Position numbers and translations under genes: made by a program. A DNA stretch of 64,000 bases from Eucommia ulmoides (lineage: Eukaryota; Streptophyta; Magnoliopsida; Garryales; Eucommiaceae). The stretch lies in contig CM028339.1 in NCBI GenBank assembly GCA_016647705.1, forward strand, positions 19,700,303 to 19,764,302, in the 5' to 3' direction. Of this stretch, positions 22,475-33,808 are shown piece after piece. Under the pieces are notes generated by a model. The model had not been told where the DNA came from. It searched no databases and saw nothing but the letters and a program-made list of their open reading frames with translations. Every line of letters starts with the position of its first letter. Position 1 is the first letter of the stretch.

Positions 22475-23836
22475 TGGTAGCGAAATTTTGCGTCGCTACT
22501 TTCACCGCAAGTGTACAGGTCAAGTTTTAGTATAATGGAAATAGTAGGAGTTGTCGTATCCACAGAGATTGGATTAGATTATCGTTAAGTACCACGATTA
22601 TCATAACCGGTTTTATCTAGGTAACTCAAATGTAGTTTTGATAATAATTATAATCTACTAAACAAAATTAATTACTAAACTATAATACTACAATGACGTT
22701 TAAGGGAATTTATTATCTAGGGATTAACTTCGTTCACTTAATCGTGTTCGATTCAATGTAATTTAAATTAATGGCATTCAAATCTATCTAACAATCTAAG
22801 TATCGAAAACTCACTCACTACATCTCCCGAGGGTAAAGTGAATGAATATGAGACTTTGTGTCAACACCGAAATCCTCATCGAGCGTCTATACGACACTTG
22901 GTCACATGAGTCTCACCCCAACCTCGCGGATTGCATACTTTCTAACGCCCTCCCAGTCATTAGATCATCACGTTGTGTTTAAACCCTAGTCCGAATCCGA
23001 GGTTACCTCTTCCAAGTGTCAAACCCCATATTCTCAACATATCATAACAAGCATATAATAGTGGAAGAATGGTAAACACAATCAGATATACATGAACAAC
23101 CATTAACGAAACATCGATTTATTCAAAACACTTTTTCATAAACGAATCGCTCCCTAAACAATATATGTTCAACTACACATGGTCATAGCCCTAGATTCAA
23201 CTAGAAACAAGCTAAACATATACAAAACTATCAACCAAACTAAGAAATAAAGAGAGAAATAAGGAGACTAGCCGTTATCCTAGAAGAACCGACGCTAAAA
23301 CTGCTCCGAGATCGTTTCCTCCTCTTGGCTTTGTGATCTTCTCTTGGTTGATAGGGTTTGGAGCTCTATTTTTAGTCGCAAAAATGTGCTAAGTGTTTGG
23401 GGAGAAGAGGGGATTAAATGGGATTCAAAAATATCTCAAAAATATCTAAAGGATCTAGTGCCGAATCGTTGCAGCGGTGAGAAGTCAGTAGGCTTTCTGC
23501 TGGATAACCGCTACAGTGGTGAGTTCACCGCTGTAGTGGTGGTCAAGTAGAAACATTCTGCTTGATCCTGTAATTTGACTGCTGCAGCGATGGTCTCATT
23601 GCTACAGCTGTGGGCTGCAGTTGCAAGATGACCTTTTTTGCTTACTTTTTCCACCGCTCTTCCACCGACGCCTAACCGATTTGCTCGTTTATAGACCGTT
23701 TTCATCCCTTTTCGTCCCAAACACCTGATTTATAACAAAATAAATAAAAACGTATTAACACATATTAAAATGCTATAAAAATAATCGAAAACTAACAAAA
23801 TCGACTTGGAAATAAATAGATAAATTACATCTATCA
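22475..23836 (-). repeat. 5' LTR of TR-GAG copy 1
   Basis: About 1362 bp, aligned along its length with 18414-19748. The U3 palindrome cluster is at 23455-23620 but more decayed (CCGCTACAGTGG, CCGCTGTAGTGG). Confidence 0.85.
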
Positions 23837-23841
23837 CCACG

Positions 23842-24182
23842 CCCTCACACCTCTGTTACATGTATGTAATTTGTGCCTAAATATTTGTTAGATGTAACAA
23901 TATTAAACCATTTTATGCTAAAATCATGATATATACATGATTTTTTTAATTTTTTATGAATAATCATATTTACATGTAAATACTATTAACGATTCGGTCT
24001 TAGATCTTCTACATAGTTAGTGTTTTTGTTCTACCTCACTGTACTCTTTGATGGCATTTGTTTAGTGTTTATTTAGATGGCGTTTGTTTAGTGTTTCGGT
24101 TCTCAAAAAACTTGGAATAGGAATGTGTTTAGTGTTTCTGTTTATTATTTATGTTCTACTCCCATATTCTCTTTGATGGCGT
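23842..24182. other. AT-rich stretch with GTTTAGTGTTT repeats
   Basis: Two similar blocks built on TTTGATGGC(A/G)TTTGTTTAGTG lie at about 24048 and 24173, so a segment of roughly 125 bp is duplicated. No gene is visible. Confidence 0.4.
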
Positions 24183-24437
24183 TTGTTTAGTGTTTATTTA
24201 GATGGCGTTTGTTTTGTGTTTATGTTTAGTGTTTCAGTTCTTAGGGTTGAATTAATTTGTAAAGTAGCTGAAATAGATGAGCAAGCTGTGAGCAATACTA
24301 TTTTTAATCAAGGAGTTTTACAGCAGTCGCATTCCACGATTCATATGAACGACAACAATTCTGGCAACAATGAGGATCAGCCGATCACTCCATGGACTGC
24401 CTCCCTTGCTAGGTGGTACAAACAATTCAGTGCTTAA
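24183..24437 (+). other. Exon-like ORF of unknown identity
   Basis: The 84-codon ORF ends with QGVLQQSHSTIHMNDNN, then EDQPITPWTASLARWYKQFS and a stop. The latter half has balanced composition and looks like a real C-terminal exon, whereas the first part is low-complexity GTTTAGTG sequence. I do not recognise the family. It could be a captured gene end or a decayed gene. Confidence 0.3.
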
Positions 24438-24440
24438 CTT

Positions 24441-25970
24441 CTCCACGCTTTATATTTTTTGAGCATTTCATCTGATCTCGCTATTAATTATGTTGATTGT
24501 TTCTCGATTGGACTCTTCATCCAATTGATTGTTGATTTCGGAGGCGTAAAAATCAACCGAATCTTAATTGTGTAGTTTTTGCTTGTATTATTGTGTTTTG
24601 AAATTCACAGCGTTATGATGTTCAGCAGTATTGTTCATATTTCTAGAAACTTCTCTCCAGATCGAATACGTTTCACATTTCATCATTGAGTAGTTAGTGA
24701 ATGCAAAATTTATGCGATATAGATATGAAAAGTGTTTCTAATCTAAGTTGATTCATCTCTCCAGTAAACTGCACAATTTGATACAACTATTTTATTTCCC
24801 CCAAAATTTTCTCAAGTTTATTTGCATTCAAATACAACTTATTTGAGAGTTATTTAAGTAAAAAAATTGGTTTATTCTGCATATTAACATTAATTTTGTG
24901 TGTTAAATTTACAATATAAATTTATAATTGTATACCAACGAATTATATTCGTGTCTATAAACATGGAGTATAACTAGTATTTTACAATAGATGTCCAATT
25001 TGATTAAATATGATTTTTAGCCCAAAAATTACAATTGTATAATGAAACCCTTTTATCAAATGTAACAAATAGTGTTTCATAGACAATAGTTTACTGTTTA
25101 ATAGCAAAATCTTTTTAGAGAAAAATACGTATTCCCTCTGTATACTAAATATTATTATCCGATTTATATTTGTGCATGTTTTCAAAACTAAAAGTATAAA
25201 CAATCAATGTACAATAAATGAATAAAAAAGGGGAAAAATATTCTTATGAGCTTAACAAAAGTTGAACAAGAGACCTCATTAACAATTTCTTTAATTCCCA
25301 ACATGTCCTTTTTTTGTGATGAGTATTTTGGGAATGTCATTTTCTTAAAGATTTCAAGAATCAATCACAAAATTTTGGGATGAGATGGGAACAGAAATGA
25401 ATTTGCCAAACATGTTCCCAAACATCAATCCCAAAAATTTGGGGATGGGATGGGATCACTAACCAAATGGGCCCAATATTACACGAGTACATGCAATATT
25501 GTTACATGTAATTTGTAATAATTAATTTTAGTTATATATATAACTGATATTCACTCTAATAAGGATTACTATGCTCCACATACAATGTGTGAATACGCGC
25601 GGGACTAATATAGAACCAAAAACCAAATTAAGGAACTAATTCTAAATTTATGTTTTAAATAGAACAAATCACAAATTAAGTCCGCTATTTGGGACTAATT
25701 GCGGACTATCCCTAGTTTTTATCTGTTTGTTGTGTGAATTTGTAGCCATTTAAATATATTATTTTTGTTACAAACATTTTTTCTTTCTATTTTATGTTCT
25801 GAAATGATGTTTTAATTTCCATAAAATAGATTTTATTCTTTGTGAATTGTATTATCTTCTGTTTTTTCTTTCAATTGTAGATCTAATGGGTTTACAGATT
25901 CATCATTCATGATCTAATTGTGTATCATGGAATTTTGGAATAGAAGATACCTAATGAAGGGATTTTCATG
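24441..25970. other. AT-rich intergenic DNA without a recognised feature
   Basis: No coding motif was found. GGGATGGGATGGGATCACTAA near 25442 and the ACCAAATGGGCCCA string after it resemble ends of small DNA transposons, but no partner end was found. At 25690-25719 the pair GTCCGC/GCGGAC forms a short stem ahead of CCCTAG. Confidence 0.4.
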
Positions 25971-25974
25971 AATA

Positions 25975-26887
25975 ACCTGACCCGCCCAACTCAATCTGAC
26001 CCGTCCAAATGGTTGTAAGTGGGTTCAATTCTATGCTGGTCGAAATGCTGGTCCGTAAGGTTTAAAAGAGCGGGTTACGTTTCAGTGGTTGGATTTTCTT
26101 GATTTCCACCGCCGTAACCCGACCCGACCGGGAAATACAAGGTAACCATATAGGTTTTCGGAAAACACCACTCCATGCATTCGTGTTGTTTTCCCATTTT
26201 TCTTTCACTCGCCACTGCTATTCAATCCACCGTTGCCTTCCTCCAATTCTTCGTAAACGCAAACATTCTTCCCTGTTTAACCATAAAAAATGCCTACAAA
26301 GATTCCATATACTAATCTAGATCTAGTACCCGAATTCGAAAACCCTAATTATCCAAACCTTCTGCTTGAATTTGTTTTCTGCTTTGAGCCTTTGAGCAAG
26401 TGAGTGTTGAGACTTGAGAGGGCTTCAGTTCTTTTTTTTTTTTTCAGTTCGCGGCCAATTCTTCACTTGATTTCTCTCTAGAGGTATTTTTTTTTTCTTG
26501 CTCAATCTGCTGCTACTTCCCGAATCAATCTTACTTTTACCTATTTTTCAAGTGGTTGATGATTTTATATTTTATAAATTAAATTCGTATTTGCGATTTT
26601 CCATTTTCCATTTTTTTAAATCAACCCATTTCTTCAAATTTCGATCTCTTATCTTTTTCACGAATAACCGTGGATATCCTCATTGAACTATACCCATCTG
26701 TGTTGAACAATTTCCAATCCAATTGCCACCCAATTTTGATTCGCCCACTAATCCGATTGCACCCGATCCACCCGAAATATTTCGGTTTTCCCCAAACTTT
26801 GGTCGGCAATGGGTCATTTATTGGCCAACTGACGACTTCGGGTTGGGTTTCGGGTACCATAAAAAAATCCAACCTGGAACACCCCTA
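25975..26887. mobile_element. hAT-like non-autonomous element, right end only certain
   Basis: The right end reads CCTGGAACACCCCTA (26873-26887), the inverted form of a TAGGGGTG hAT terminus. CCCGACCCG-type subterminal strings occur near both sides (25979-26010, 26120-26130, 26755-26780). No TAGGGGTG left end or clear 8-bp duplication was found, so the left border is a guess. ORFs in this stretch have no recognisable product. Confidence 0.45.
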
Positions 26888-26889
26888 CC

Positions 26890-27044
26890 TAACCTAATGT
26901 TGACAATGATATATATTGTTACTTGGACAAGCTCAACGATGTTTTCAAGTATGTTCGCATGAAACACTTGGGAATGCTAATTTTATGGTGTCATTTTCTT
27001 ATAGAGTTCGAGAGTCAATCATGGCAATAATTGTTAGTAATGAC
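26890..27044 (+). pseudogene. MULE transposase, N-terminal part, left of the Tat insertion
   Basis: This is the left half of a plus-strand MULE transposase gene; the right half is at 62586-63260. Translation gives CYLDKLNDVFKYVRMKH, then LGMLILWCHFL, resembling the N-terminal domain of plant MULE transposases. Joining across the Tat insertion keeps the same frame into RCSSYVRTCA, then NFIIYAYLLVDG. It contains a stop (TAA near 27030). The assignment depends on the better-preserved right half. Confidence 0.45.
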
Positions 27045-27340
27045 TGATGCAACCAAGAAAACCTCCTCTGTATATTAATCAAGTACCAGATTAATGTAGG
27101 GACATGCAACAACCGAAAAGCTTAGAGGACACCGTGTGTGATGTCAGTCAAAGATCCTGCGGCATAAAAATAAGTCGAACATGTTTTGAAAAATGTATCA
27201 GAATGAATGTAAATGATATTGATGTTAATTATTTACTTGTACCTGAGGTATACCTGAGTCTCCCATAAGGAGGAGAACTGGATACATAATGGTCCACGAT
27301 AGATTTTCCACCAATCCATCTGATTTTCGTGGTTGTAACT

Positions 27341-27927
27341 TGTTGAGAAAGATGACAAGATAATTTTGTCGGTCCCAGGACAATTTCTCAAACCAAAATA
27401 GAATAGAAATAACATAGCGAATTTTAGCGTGGAAAACCTTCTTCAATTAAAGGTAAAAACCACGGGACCCGTAGGCCGCTTAAATTTTCCACTATAACAA
27501 ATAATGGGATTACAAACCTCACACTTTGTGGATCACTCAAACAATATAAAAAAAATATTGTCTTCAATTTGTGGGTAAAAACTTCACAAATTGGCACTCA
27601 CTAATATCTTCTCACAAATGGGGTTTCTCTCTCTAACTCTCTGTGTATTTTCTTTGCAGAGAAGTTATATTTGTCTTTGGCTCACCTCCTCTATTTATAG
27701 ATGAGGATTTGAGCTTCTTGACAGTCTGAACAGAAGAAAAAACTTTCAGCAAAAGGTAGGTACCGATTTCTCATTTTTCTTCATTTTGGTGAGCCACTTA
27801 TCATCTTTCTTTTTCATTTTGTTTTCTTGTGCTTTCTTCAACAAATTTCTTTAGCCTCAAATGGGTAGATGGGAGGTAGGCCACCTTGTTGAAAAATCAC
27901 CCCCAAATGGGAGTGATTTACCCAACA
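27341..27927 (-). repeat. 3' LTR of the copia element
   Basis: TGTTGAGAAAGATGACAAG to GATTTACCCAACA on the plus strand, 587 bp, collinear with 30959-31545. Confidence 0.95.
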
Positions 27928-27942
27928 AATCTCCCCCTCACA
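27928..27942 (-). promoter_or_regulatory. Polypurine tract of the copia element
   Basis: On the minus strand TGAGGGGGAGATT directly precedes the 3' LTR. It is the primer for plus-strand synthesis. Confidence 0.85.
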
Positions 27943-28573
27943 ACCAATTTGGGGTTGAAGTCAAGCCTGCAACTTCCTTGCAAACTTCGAGCTTCTCTCG
28001 GGGTAGAGCTTTTGTCATCATGTCGGCCCCGTTATCATTGGTATGGATCTTCTCAAGCTGTAGAAACTTGTTTTCTAACACATCACGAATCCAGTGATAT
28101 CTCACGTCGATGTGTTTAGACTTCGAGTGAAAAGTTGGGTTCTTGCTGAGGTGAATAGCACTCTGACTATCGCAGTGGAGTGTATACTTCTCTTGATTCT
28201 GACCCAACTCTTGTAGAAACTTCTTCATCCACAGGATCTCCTTACATCCTTCCGTGATTGCGATGTATTCTGCTTCTGTGGTGGATAAGGCAACACACTT
28301 CTGTAATTGTGATTGCCACGAAATAGCTCCTCCTGCAAATGTTATCAAGTATCCGAATATGGATTTTCTCGAATCCACATCGTCAGCCATATCTGCATCT
28401 GTATGTCCTTCCAATACAGGCTTACCATTACCAAAACATAAACAATGATTGGATGTCCCCCTGAGATACATGAGTACCCATTTTACTGCTTCCCAATGTT
28501 CCTTTCCGGGATTTGAAAGGAAACGGCTCACTACACCGATTGCGTGAGCAATGTCTGGTCTGGTGCATACCAT
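27938..28573 (-). pseudogene. copia reverse transcriptase C-terminus and RNase H
   Basis: An open frame of 211 codons begins MVCTRPDIAHAIGVVSRFLS, the usual end of copia reverse transcriptase. RNase H follows: TDADMADDVDSRKS, GAISWQSQLQKCVALSTTEA, EYIAITEGCKE, HCDSQSAIHLSKNP and KHIDVRYHWIRD, ending ADMMTKALP. The catalytic acidic residues of RNase H (D in TDAD, E in TTEAEY, D in CDSQSA) are present. Upstream, the fingers and palm with the YVDD motif are missing: near 28570-28590 the integrase tail (FGCRALVYIP) joins directly to this segment in another frame. Confidence 0.9.
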
Positions 28574-29269
28574 GGTATGTAAACAAGCGCTCTGCAGCCA
28601 AACACTTTCAGGTGTTTGTACAAAATGTCTTTCCCCGTCCAGACTCTTTTTGGGACATCATAGTTCAGTGGAACTAATGGAGAAATGTTGATTAAATCAA
28701 CTGCTGTCCTCATTGCCTCCCCCCAAAAAGAGTTTGGCAACTTTGCATCTGAGAGCATACATCTGACTTTTTCACAGATGGTTCTGTTTATCCTCTCTGT
28801 GATACCATTGTGCTAAGGTGTCTTTGGTACTGACTTTTCAAGCCTAATGCTAAATTTCCTGCAGTACTCTTCAAATGGTCCACGGTATTCGCCCCCGTTG
28901 TCTGCACGTACACACTTCAAATATCTGTCAGTTTCCCTCTCAACTTTTACATGAAATTGCCTGAAAATTTTCACCACTTGATCTTTGGTTTTCAAGGCAA
29001 AGGCCCACACTTTTCTAGAGTGGTCGTCAATGAAAGTCACGAAGTAAAGAGCACCTCCCAATGACTTATGACTCGTTGAGCAGATATTTGTGTGTATCAG
29101 ATCTAGAATATTCTTCCTTCTAGATGGTAGATGAGTTTGAAATGTAACTCTATGTTGCTTTCCCAAAACACAAGCAACACAGGTTTGCAAGGGTGTACCT
29201 TTCATTCCTGGCAAAACCTCTTTCTTGGAAAGGATTTTAAGACCTTTCTCACTTATGTGTCCGAGCCGC
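28574..29269 (-). pseudogene. copia integrase, inactivated
   Basis: The zinc-binding region is partly read (CVACVLGKQHRVTF), then the core: LDLIHTNICSTSHKSLGG, FVTFIDDHSRKVWAF and RADNGGEYRGPF, and after a stop HNGITERINRTICEK, LPNSFWGEA and GKDILYKHLKVFGCRA. The first catalytic Asp of the D,D,E triad (normally HTD) is Asn here. A TAG near 28814 separates KSVPKTP from HNGITER, where a Gln codon is expected. Integrase would insert the cDNA copy; this one could not. Confidence 0.85.
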
Positions 29270-30613
29270 TTATGCCATAGCTCGGTGGGGACTTCTTTCC
29301 TGGTTGTATTTACCTCTCATCTGCATAACTTGGCTTCTATGACATAGAGAGAGGTGTCTTTTTTGCCTTATCATCAAATTACCTTTAGTAAGTTTCCATC
29401 TGCCTTCACCAAAGTAATTGTTGTAGCCCTCGTCGTCAAGCTTCCCGGTAGAGATTAAGTTGAGATAGATAACAGGGACATGTCTCACGTCTTTCAAAAG
29501 TAGCTTGCATCCGAGATTGGTTTCAAGACAAACATTGCCGATACCAACAATTTTAGATGCACCATCATTTCCCATCTTCACACGTCCGAATTCTCCTTGA
29601 GTGTAAGATGAGAAGAAATCTAGTCATGGCGTGACATGGAAAGAGGCGCCTGAGTCAACAACCCAGGTTGAATCTTGAGATACAAGATTGACATAGTTAT
29701 CATCTCGAACAGTGACAGCTTTATTAATAACAGTAGCGGTGTCATTTGTTCGGGTTCCGGCTTCTTGATTTTGGGATTGCTCTGCCTTCAACTTCCGACA
29801 ATCTCGAATGAAATGTTCGGATTTACCACAATGATAGTACTTCTTGTCAGATCTAAATTTGGATTTAGATCGTCCTCTTTCTTGATCGTGGGGATTTCGA
29901 CTTTTGTTTCTCCCATGCCTCTCTTGCCTGCCTTGCTTTTCTGAGACAAGTGCTTCAGACTCAGGAGTGTATCTTTCGTCTTTTTGTCTGGACTCTTCAT
30001 TCAGCATTCTTTCTTTTACCATATCCATAGTAAGCTTTCTATCTAGAGTAGAGTTGCTAACTGACACGACTAATGTGTCCCAACTCTTCGGTAGAGAACT
30101 CAACATCAGCAACGCTTGCAACTCGTCATCTACGGTCATTTTCATAGAATTGAGTTGATTAATAATACCTTGGAACTCGCTCATATGTTCCGATACACTG
30201 CTTCCATCTTTGTACTTCAGATTGACTAATCGTAACATCAGATTTGCTTCATTCTGTGCAGTTGTCCTCGCATACATTTTCTCCAACTTTCGCCAAAGAA
30301 CATAAGCATCATGTTCATTAGAAAAATTTTGAAAAATGCTCTTGTCAATCCATTACCGGATTTAGGCAGCACATTTTCGGTTCTGCACGGTCCAGTCAGC
30401 GTCTGATGAGGTTGTCGATGTGCTCGTGGTTGATGTTGTTGTTGTTTTGCCGATTCTGTCATCCGTTGTAGATGCCGCCTCCTGTGTTGGCATTACAATG
30501 GGCTTCCATAGATCTTTTATGTACAAAAGATCCTCTATCTTTGACTTCCAAATTGCATAGTTAAATGCAGTTAATTTGATCATGTTGCATGTGCTCTCCT
30601 CCGTCTCGATCAC
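29270..30613 (-). pseudogene. copia gag and protease, frameshifted
   Basis: Gag begins at 30613 (MIETEESTCNMIKLTAFNYA, then WKSKIEDLLY). Frames change near 30360 and 30290. The main part 29624-30286 carries the UBN2-like gag core (NLKYKDGSSVSEHMSEFQGI, LLMLSSLPKSWDTLV) and a nucleocapsid knuckle YHCGKSEHFIRDC in which the first Cys is Tyr. The protease active site DSGASFH is intact. A TGA at 29624-29626 stops the frame, which resumes in the same frame at 29581 (VGIGNVCLETN, KLLLKDVRHVP). The region 29270-29330 is shifted again before integrase. In an active element this is one continuous polyprotein. Confidence 0.9.
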
Positions 30614-30639
30614 AAGTCTGAATCAACAGGTTTCACTAG

Positions 30640-30940
30640 GTCCAGTACTTTACTGTCGATGAATAGTACTGCGTTCAATACTATGTGAATAGTACTCGTA
30701 CGTATGAATAGTGCCGTATGAACAGTACCGTATAGATACTGTATACACACAGTATACGTCCCATATAAATACTGTGAATAGTATCGTATGAATTGTACCA
30801 TATAGATACCGCATATACACCGTATACGTCCCATATAAATACTGTGAATAGTATCGTATACGTATGTATGTATAGTGTACGTATATACGTATATACTAGT
30901 GTAGTATACTACGTATATGATCTCCTCCTCTACTGGACTC
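30640..30940 (-). repeat. Duplicated palindromic leader of the copia element
   Basis: Between primer-binding site and gag, two similar units of about 73 bp lie in tandem (roughly 30713-30786 and 30787-30859), sharing TACGTCCCATATAAATACTG and GTGAATAGTATCGTAT. The stretch is full of GTATAC/TACGTA palindromes. Confidence 0.7.
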
Positions 30941-30942
30941 TC

Positions 30943-30954
30943 AGCTCTGATACC
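30943..30954 (-). promoter_or_regulatory. Primer-binding site of the copia element
   Basis: On the minus strand TGGTATCAGAGC, the standard copia site complementary to the 3' end of initiator tRNA-Met, four bases inside the 5' LTR. Confidence 0.95.
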
Positions 30955-30958
30955 ACTT

Positions 30959-31545
30959 TGTTGGGAAAGATGACAAGATAATTTTGTCGGTCCCAGGGTA
31001 ATTTCCCAAACCAAAATAGAATAAAAATAACACAGCGGATTTTAACGTGGAAAACCCTCCTCAATTGAAGGTAAAAATCACGGGACCCGTAGGCCGCTTA
31101 AATCTTCCACTATAACAAATAATGGGATTACAAAAATCACACTTTGTGGATCACTCAAATAATATACAAAAAATATTGTCTTCAATTTGTGGGTAAAAAC
31201 TTCACAAATTGGCACTCACTAATATCTTCTCATAAATGGGGTTTCTCTCTCTAACTCTCTGTGTATTTTCTTTGCAGAGAAGTTATATTTGTCTTTGTCT
31301 CACCTCCTCTATTTATAGAGGAGGATTTAAGCTTCTTGACAGTCTAAACAGAAGAAAAAACTTTCAGCAAAAGGTAGGTACCGATTTCTCCTTTTTCTTC
31401 ATTTTGGTGAGCTACTTATCATCTTCCTTTTTCATTTTGTTTTCTTGTGCTTTCTTCAACAAATTTATTTGGCCTCAAATGGGTAGGTGGGAGATAGGCC
31501 ACCTTGTTGAAAAATTACCCCCAAATAGGAGTGATTTACCCAACA
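30959..31545 (-). repeat. 5' LTR of the copia element
   Basis: 587 bp. A TATA box in its own orientation (CTATAAATAG) lies at about 31309-31318. Confidence 0.95.
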
Positions 31546-31783
31546 TAACTGTTCTTCGTTATGTCGTCATGGGTGGCGTGGCCGGTAGTTGTTGGGACTT
31601 ATGCATATAGGGCCTGGTTGGTGATCTAAGAATGCTGGATCTTCTTGGTGGGCATATTTTTTGGCCCAGGTTCTCCATTAGGGGCTTTTAAGACTAACAG
31701 TCTCTAATGGACCAACCCATATCATTTGGGGAGTTTGCGCCTTTTGCCAAGCACATTCATGTGGCTTTATAGATAGGGGTATT

Positions 31784-32783
31784 GATCATCCACTCCTATT
31801 TTGATATGAAAATTACTAATTGAACCCAATTAGTTTTTTATGCACTGATCACTCGTTCTTTAATTTCTCAGATTGATTTTCCCCTCTTATATGAGTTCTT
31901 ACCTTCCTTATTTTTGTTGCATCCTTAAAATCATGGAACAAATTATGTTAATAAACTACCAATTAAATTGAACACGAAACCTGAAATTTCTCCTAATTGT
32001 GATTGTTGTTCAATTATTGTTTTACACCTCAATGATCTTTAAATTATGATCTTCAAAATAATATATTAATCATTTTTATTTTTATTTGAGAATTTTGAAT
32101 TAAGATACATGTGAGTGTTATATGTAACATTAACTATTATGTTAATATTATATATAACATTAATATAATCTGTATGTTCCCGTGAGTGTTAAATATAACA
32201 TCCTATGTAATAGAAATAACATCAATTAATGTTGATAATAGTCCAAATTATATGTGTGTTAAATGTAACATGACTTACAAATAAAGATAATTTGTATGTT
32301 GAATGTAACAGTTAATTGTGTTTGATAATGTATAAAACCGTGTTAATCGGGACATGAATGTGAGAATTAAAATTATAGAAATACTATGTTGAATGCATGA
32401 ATGTGAAAATTGAAAATTTCGAAAATATCATGTTGAATGTAACACAAATCTAAAATTAATGAAAAAAAAAATATTGAATGTGATATCATTTTGAAGATTT
32501 TATTGAGACGAATATGAATATATAATTAGATCATAAAAAAAATGTATATAACAAAAGTTATTTTGATTTTAATGAAATGATTTTGTGCGAAACCTCTAAA
32601 TATAAAAAATCTCAATCCCGCGAATCATGGATGGGCAAATTAGTTATACTAATTTTGGCATTTTTTTTAAATTGAGACTAAACGGTTCATAAAATCTGTA
32701 AAGTGGAAGTGTTTGGTTCATTTAAATTAGTTGCTATCAATCGGTAATTTGATACTTAATTTAGGCTTAGTTGACAATTTTTT
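31784..32783. mobile_element. About 1 kb AT-rich insert of unknown type in the Tat 3' LTR
   Basis: Compared with the 5' LTR, an extra kilobase lies between GGCTTTATAGATA and TTATATATATTAAG. It has no ORF or clear terminal repeats. At 32108-32480 it carries about seven copies of a motif near GTGTTAAATGTAACAT (also GTTGAATGTAACA and GTGTTATATGTAACAT). Confidence 0.6.
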
Positions 32784-33808
32784 CTTATATATATTAAGAA
32801 AACTCTTGGGCGGGAAACTTTCTCTTATGATTTGCATACTTAACTTCTTGATTGAATTTGAAAAAGCAAGGCGAGGAGTCAAATCCATAGTAATCGAAGG
32901 ACCTTGATTGTAAGTTTTTACATCTTTCTCTTCTTGTATTCGTACCTCTTTCTCTTCTTCTATTCTTACTTTGTTTTTTGCTTACAATTCTTGCTTTGTC
33001 TCTGGTCGTCTGTAAAATTGCTTTTTGTCCCTTTTTCTTTAATTGTTTCGTCATGGAAATCGATCTGATTGGGCGTGTTGGTGCTAACGATATGGGTGTT
33101 GATCCCTCCCAATCTTCTATTCCTTCAGAAAACCCTAATCGTACATAAATTGCGTCGTTGTTCGTTTCCTTTCATTCTTGAGGAGATTACCGTTCGTCCT
33201 ATTTTTCAAAATCCAAGATTTCTTTGCTGAGTAGCCAATATCGAATTCCTCAATGGTGTCAATTAGGGTTCCTAGCAAGTTAGAATGCTCTCAATCTTCC
33301 CTTGATGGCGAGGTATGTCTTTACCCGTGGTTGTTCAATTGCAGGCTTCGTCTTTCTTTTCCCCTATTTCTTCGGGAGCTTTTTCAGTCCTTTGAGATCT
33401 CTTCTACCTAACTCATCCCCAATAGTTTCCATCAAATCATGGATGTCATCGCCCTTTCACAGATTCACAATGTCGAATTAACCCTAGAAATGATTAAAGG
33501 CATTTGTTCTATGAAATTCAAGGACTCTACCCGATTTTACTGCTCTATCCGAAATGAATTCCAATTCTTAACCGATCTCCCTTCTACTATCAAAGATTGG
33601 AAGAATTGTTACTTGTTCTTCAACGATGATTGGGAGTTTTCTCTCGATGAGAGAAGTTTCATCCTCATTGTGCCAAGAACTTTCCGCTACCCAAGTAAGT
33701 TTAGTTTTTTGTTTTCTTCGAATTGCAATTATCTCAATCATATTGAGAACTAAGGGCTTGTTTGCTTTTTCTTTTTAGGCAAAGTGGCCCCCAATACTTT
33801 TTCTCTTA

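Larger units (their letters stand above)
18414..23836 (-). mobile_element. TR-GAG-like LTR element, copy 1 (gag only)
   Basis: Direct LTRs (18414-19748 and 22475-23836) flank about 2.7 kb that encodes only a gag-like protein. Flanks are ACACG (18409-18413) and CCACG (23837-23841), a 4/5 match. In minus orientation the order is LTR, primer-binding site (22449-22470), gag-like gene, conserved non-coding block, purine tract with oligo(A), polypurine tract, LTR. There is no protease, reverse transcriptase or integrase, and no gap where they could have been. Such elements depend on another element for mobilisation. Confidence 0.85.
27341..31545 (-). mobile_element. Ty1/copia element with internal deletion
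   Basis: Two 587-bp LTRs (27341-27927, 30959-31545), 5-bp duplications TAACT (27336-27340, 31546-31550), a primer-binding site and a polypurine tract define it. I count about 31 differences between the LTRs by eye (near 5%). The paralogous 5' LTR of the host Tat element shows the unoccupied site at about 62329-62333 (TAATT). The reverse-transcriptase core is deleted and stops and frameshifts occur, so it is not autonomous. Confidence 0.95.
27045..32826 (-). repeat. 3' LTR of the Tat element, interrupted twice
   Basis: Segments 27045-27340, 31546-31783 and about 32784-32826 align in order with the 5' LTR 61658-62585. Shared strings include CGTCATGGGTGGCGTGGCCGG (CATCATGG in the partner) and AAGAAAACTCTTGGG. 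It has one copy of the 193-bp unit present three times in the 5' LTR, which accounts for its shorter length. Confidence 0.8.

Noticed and set aside
23344..23720. ORFs on both strands in the LTR of TR-GAG copy 1
   Set aside because: They lie entirely in LTR U3/R sequence and differ in each LTR copy.
25690..25719. Possible Helitron 3' end (short stem before CCCTAG)
   Set aside because: The terminal base pattern is weak, no 5' TC end or Rep/helicase sequence is near, and a hAT-like reading is equally possible.
30793..31014. ORFs on both strands in the copia leader
   Set aside because: They arise from GTATAC-rich duplicated leader and end in the LTR; no gag or pol motif.
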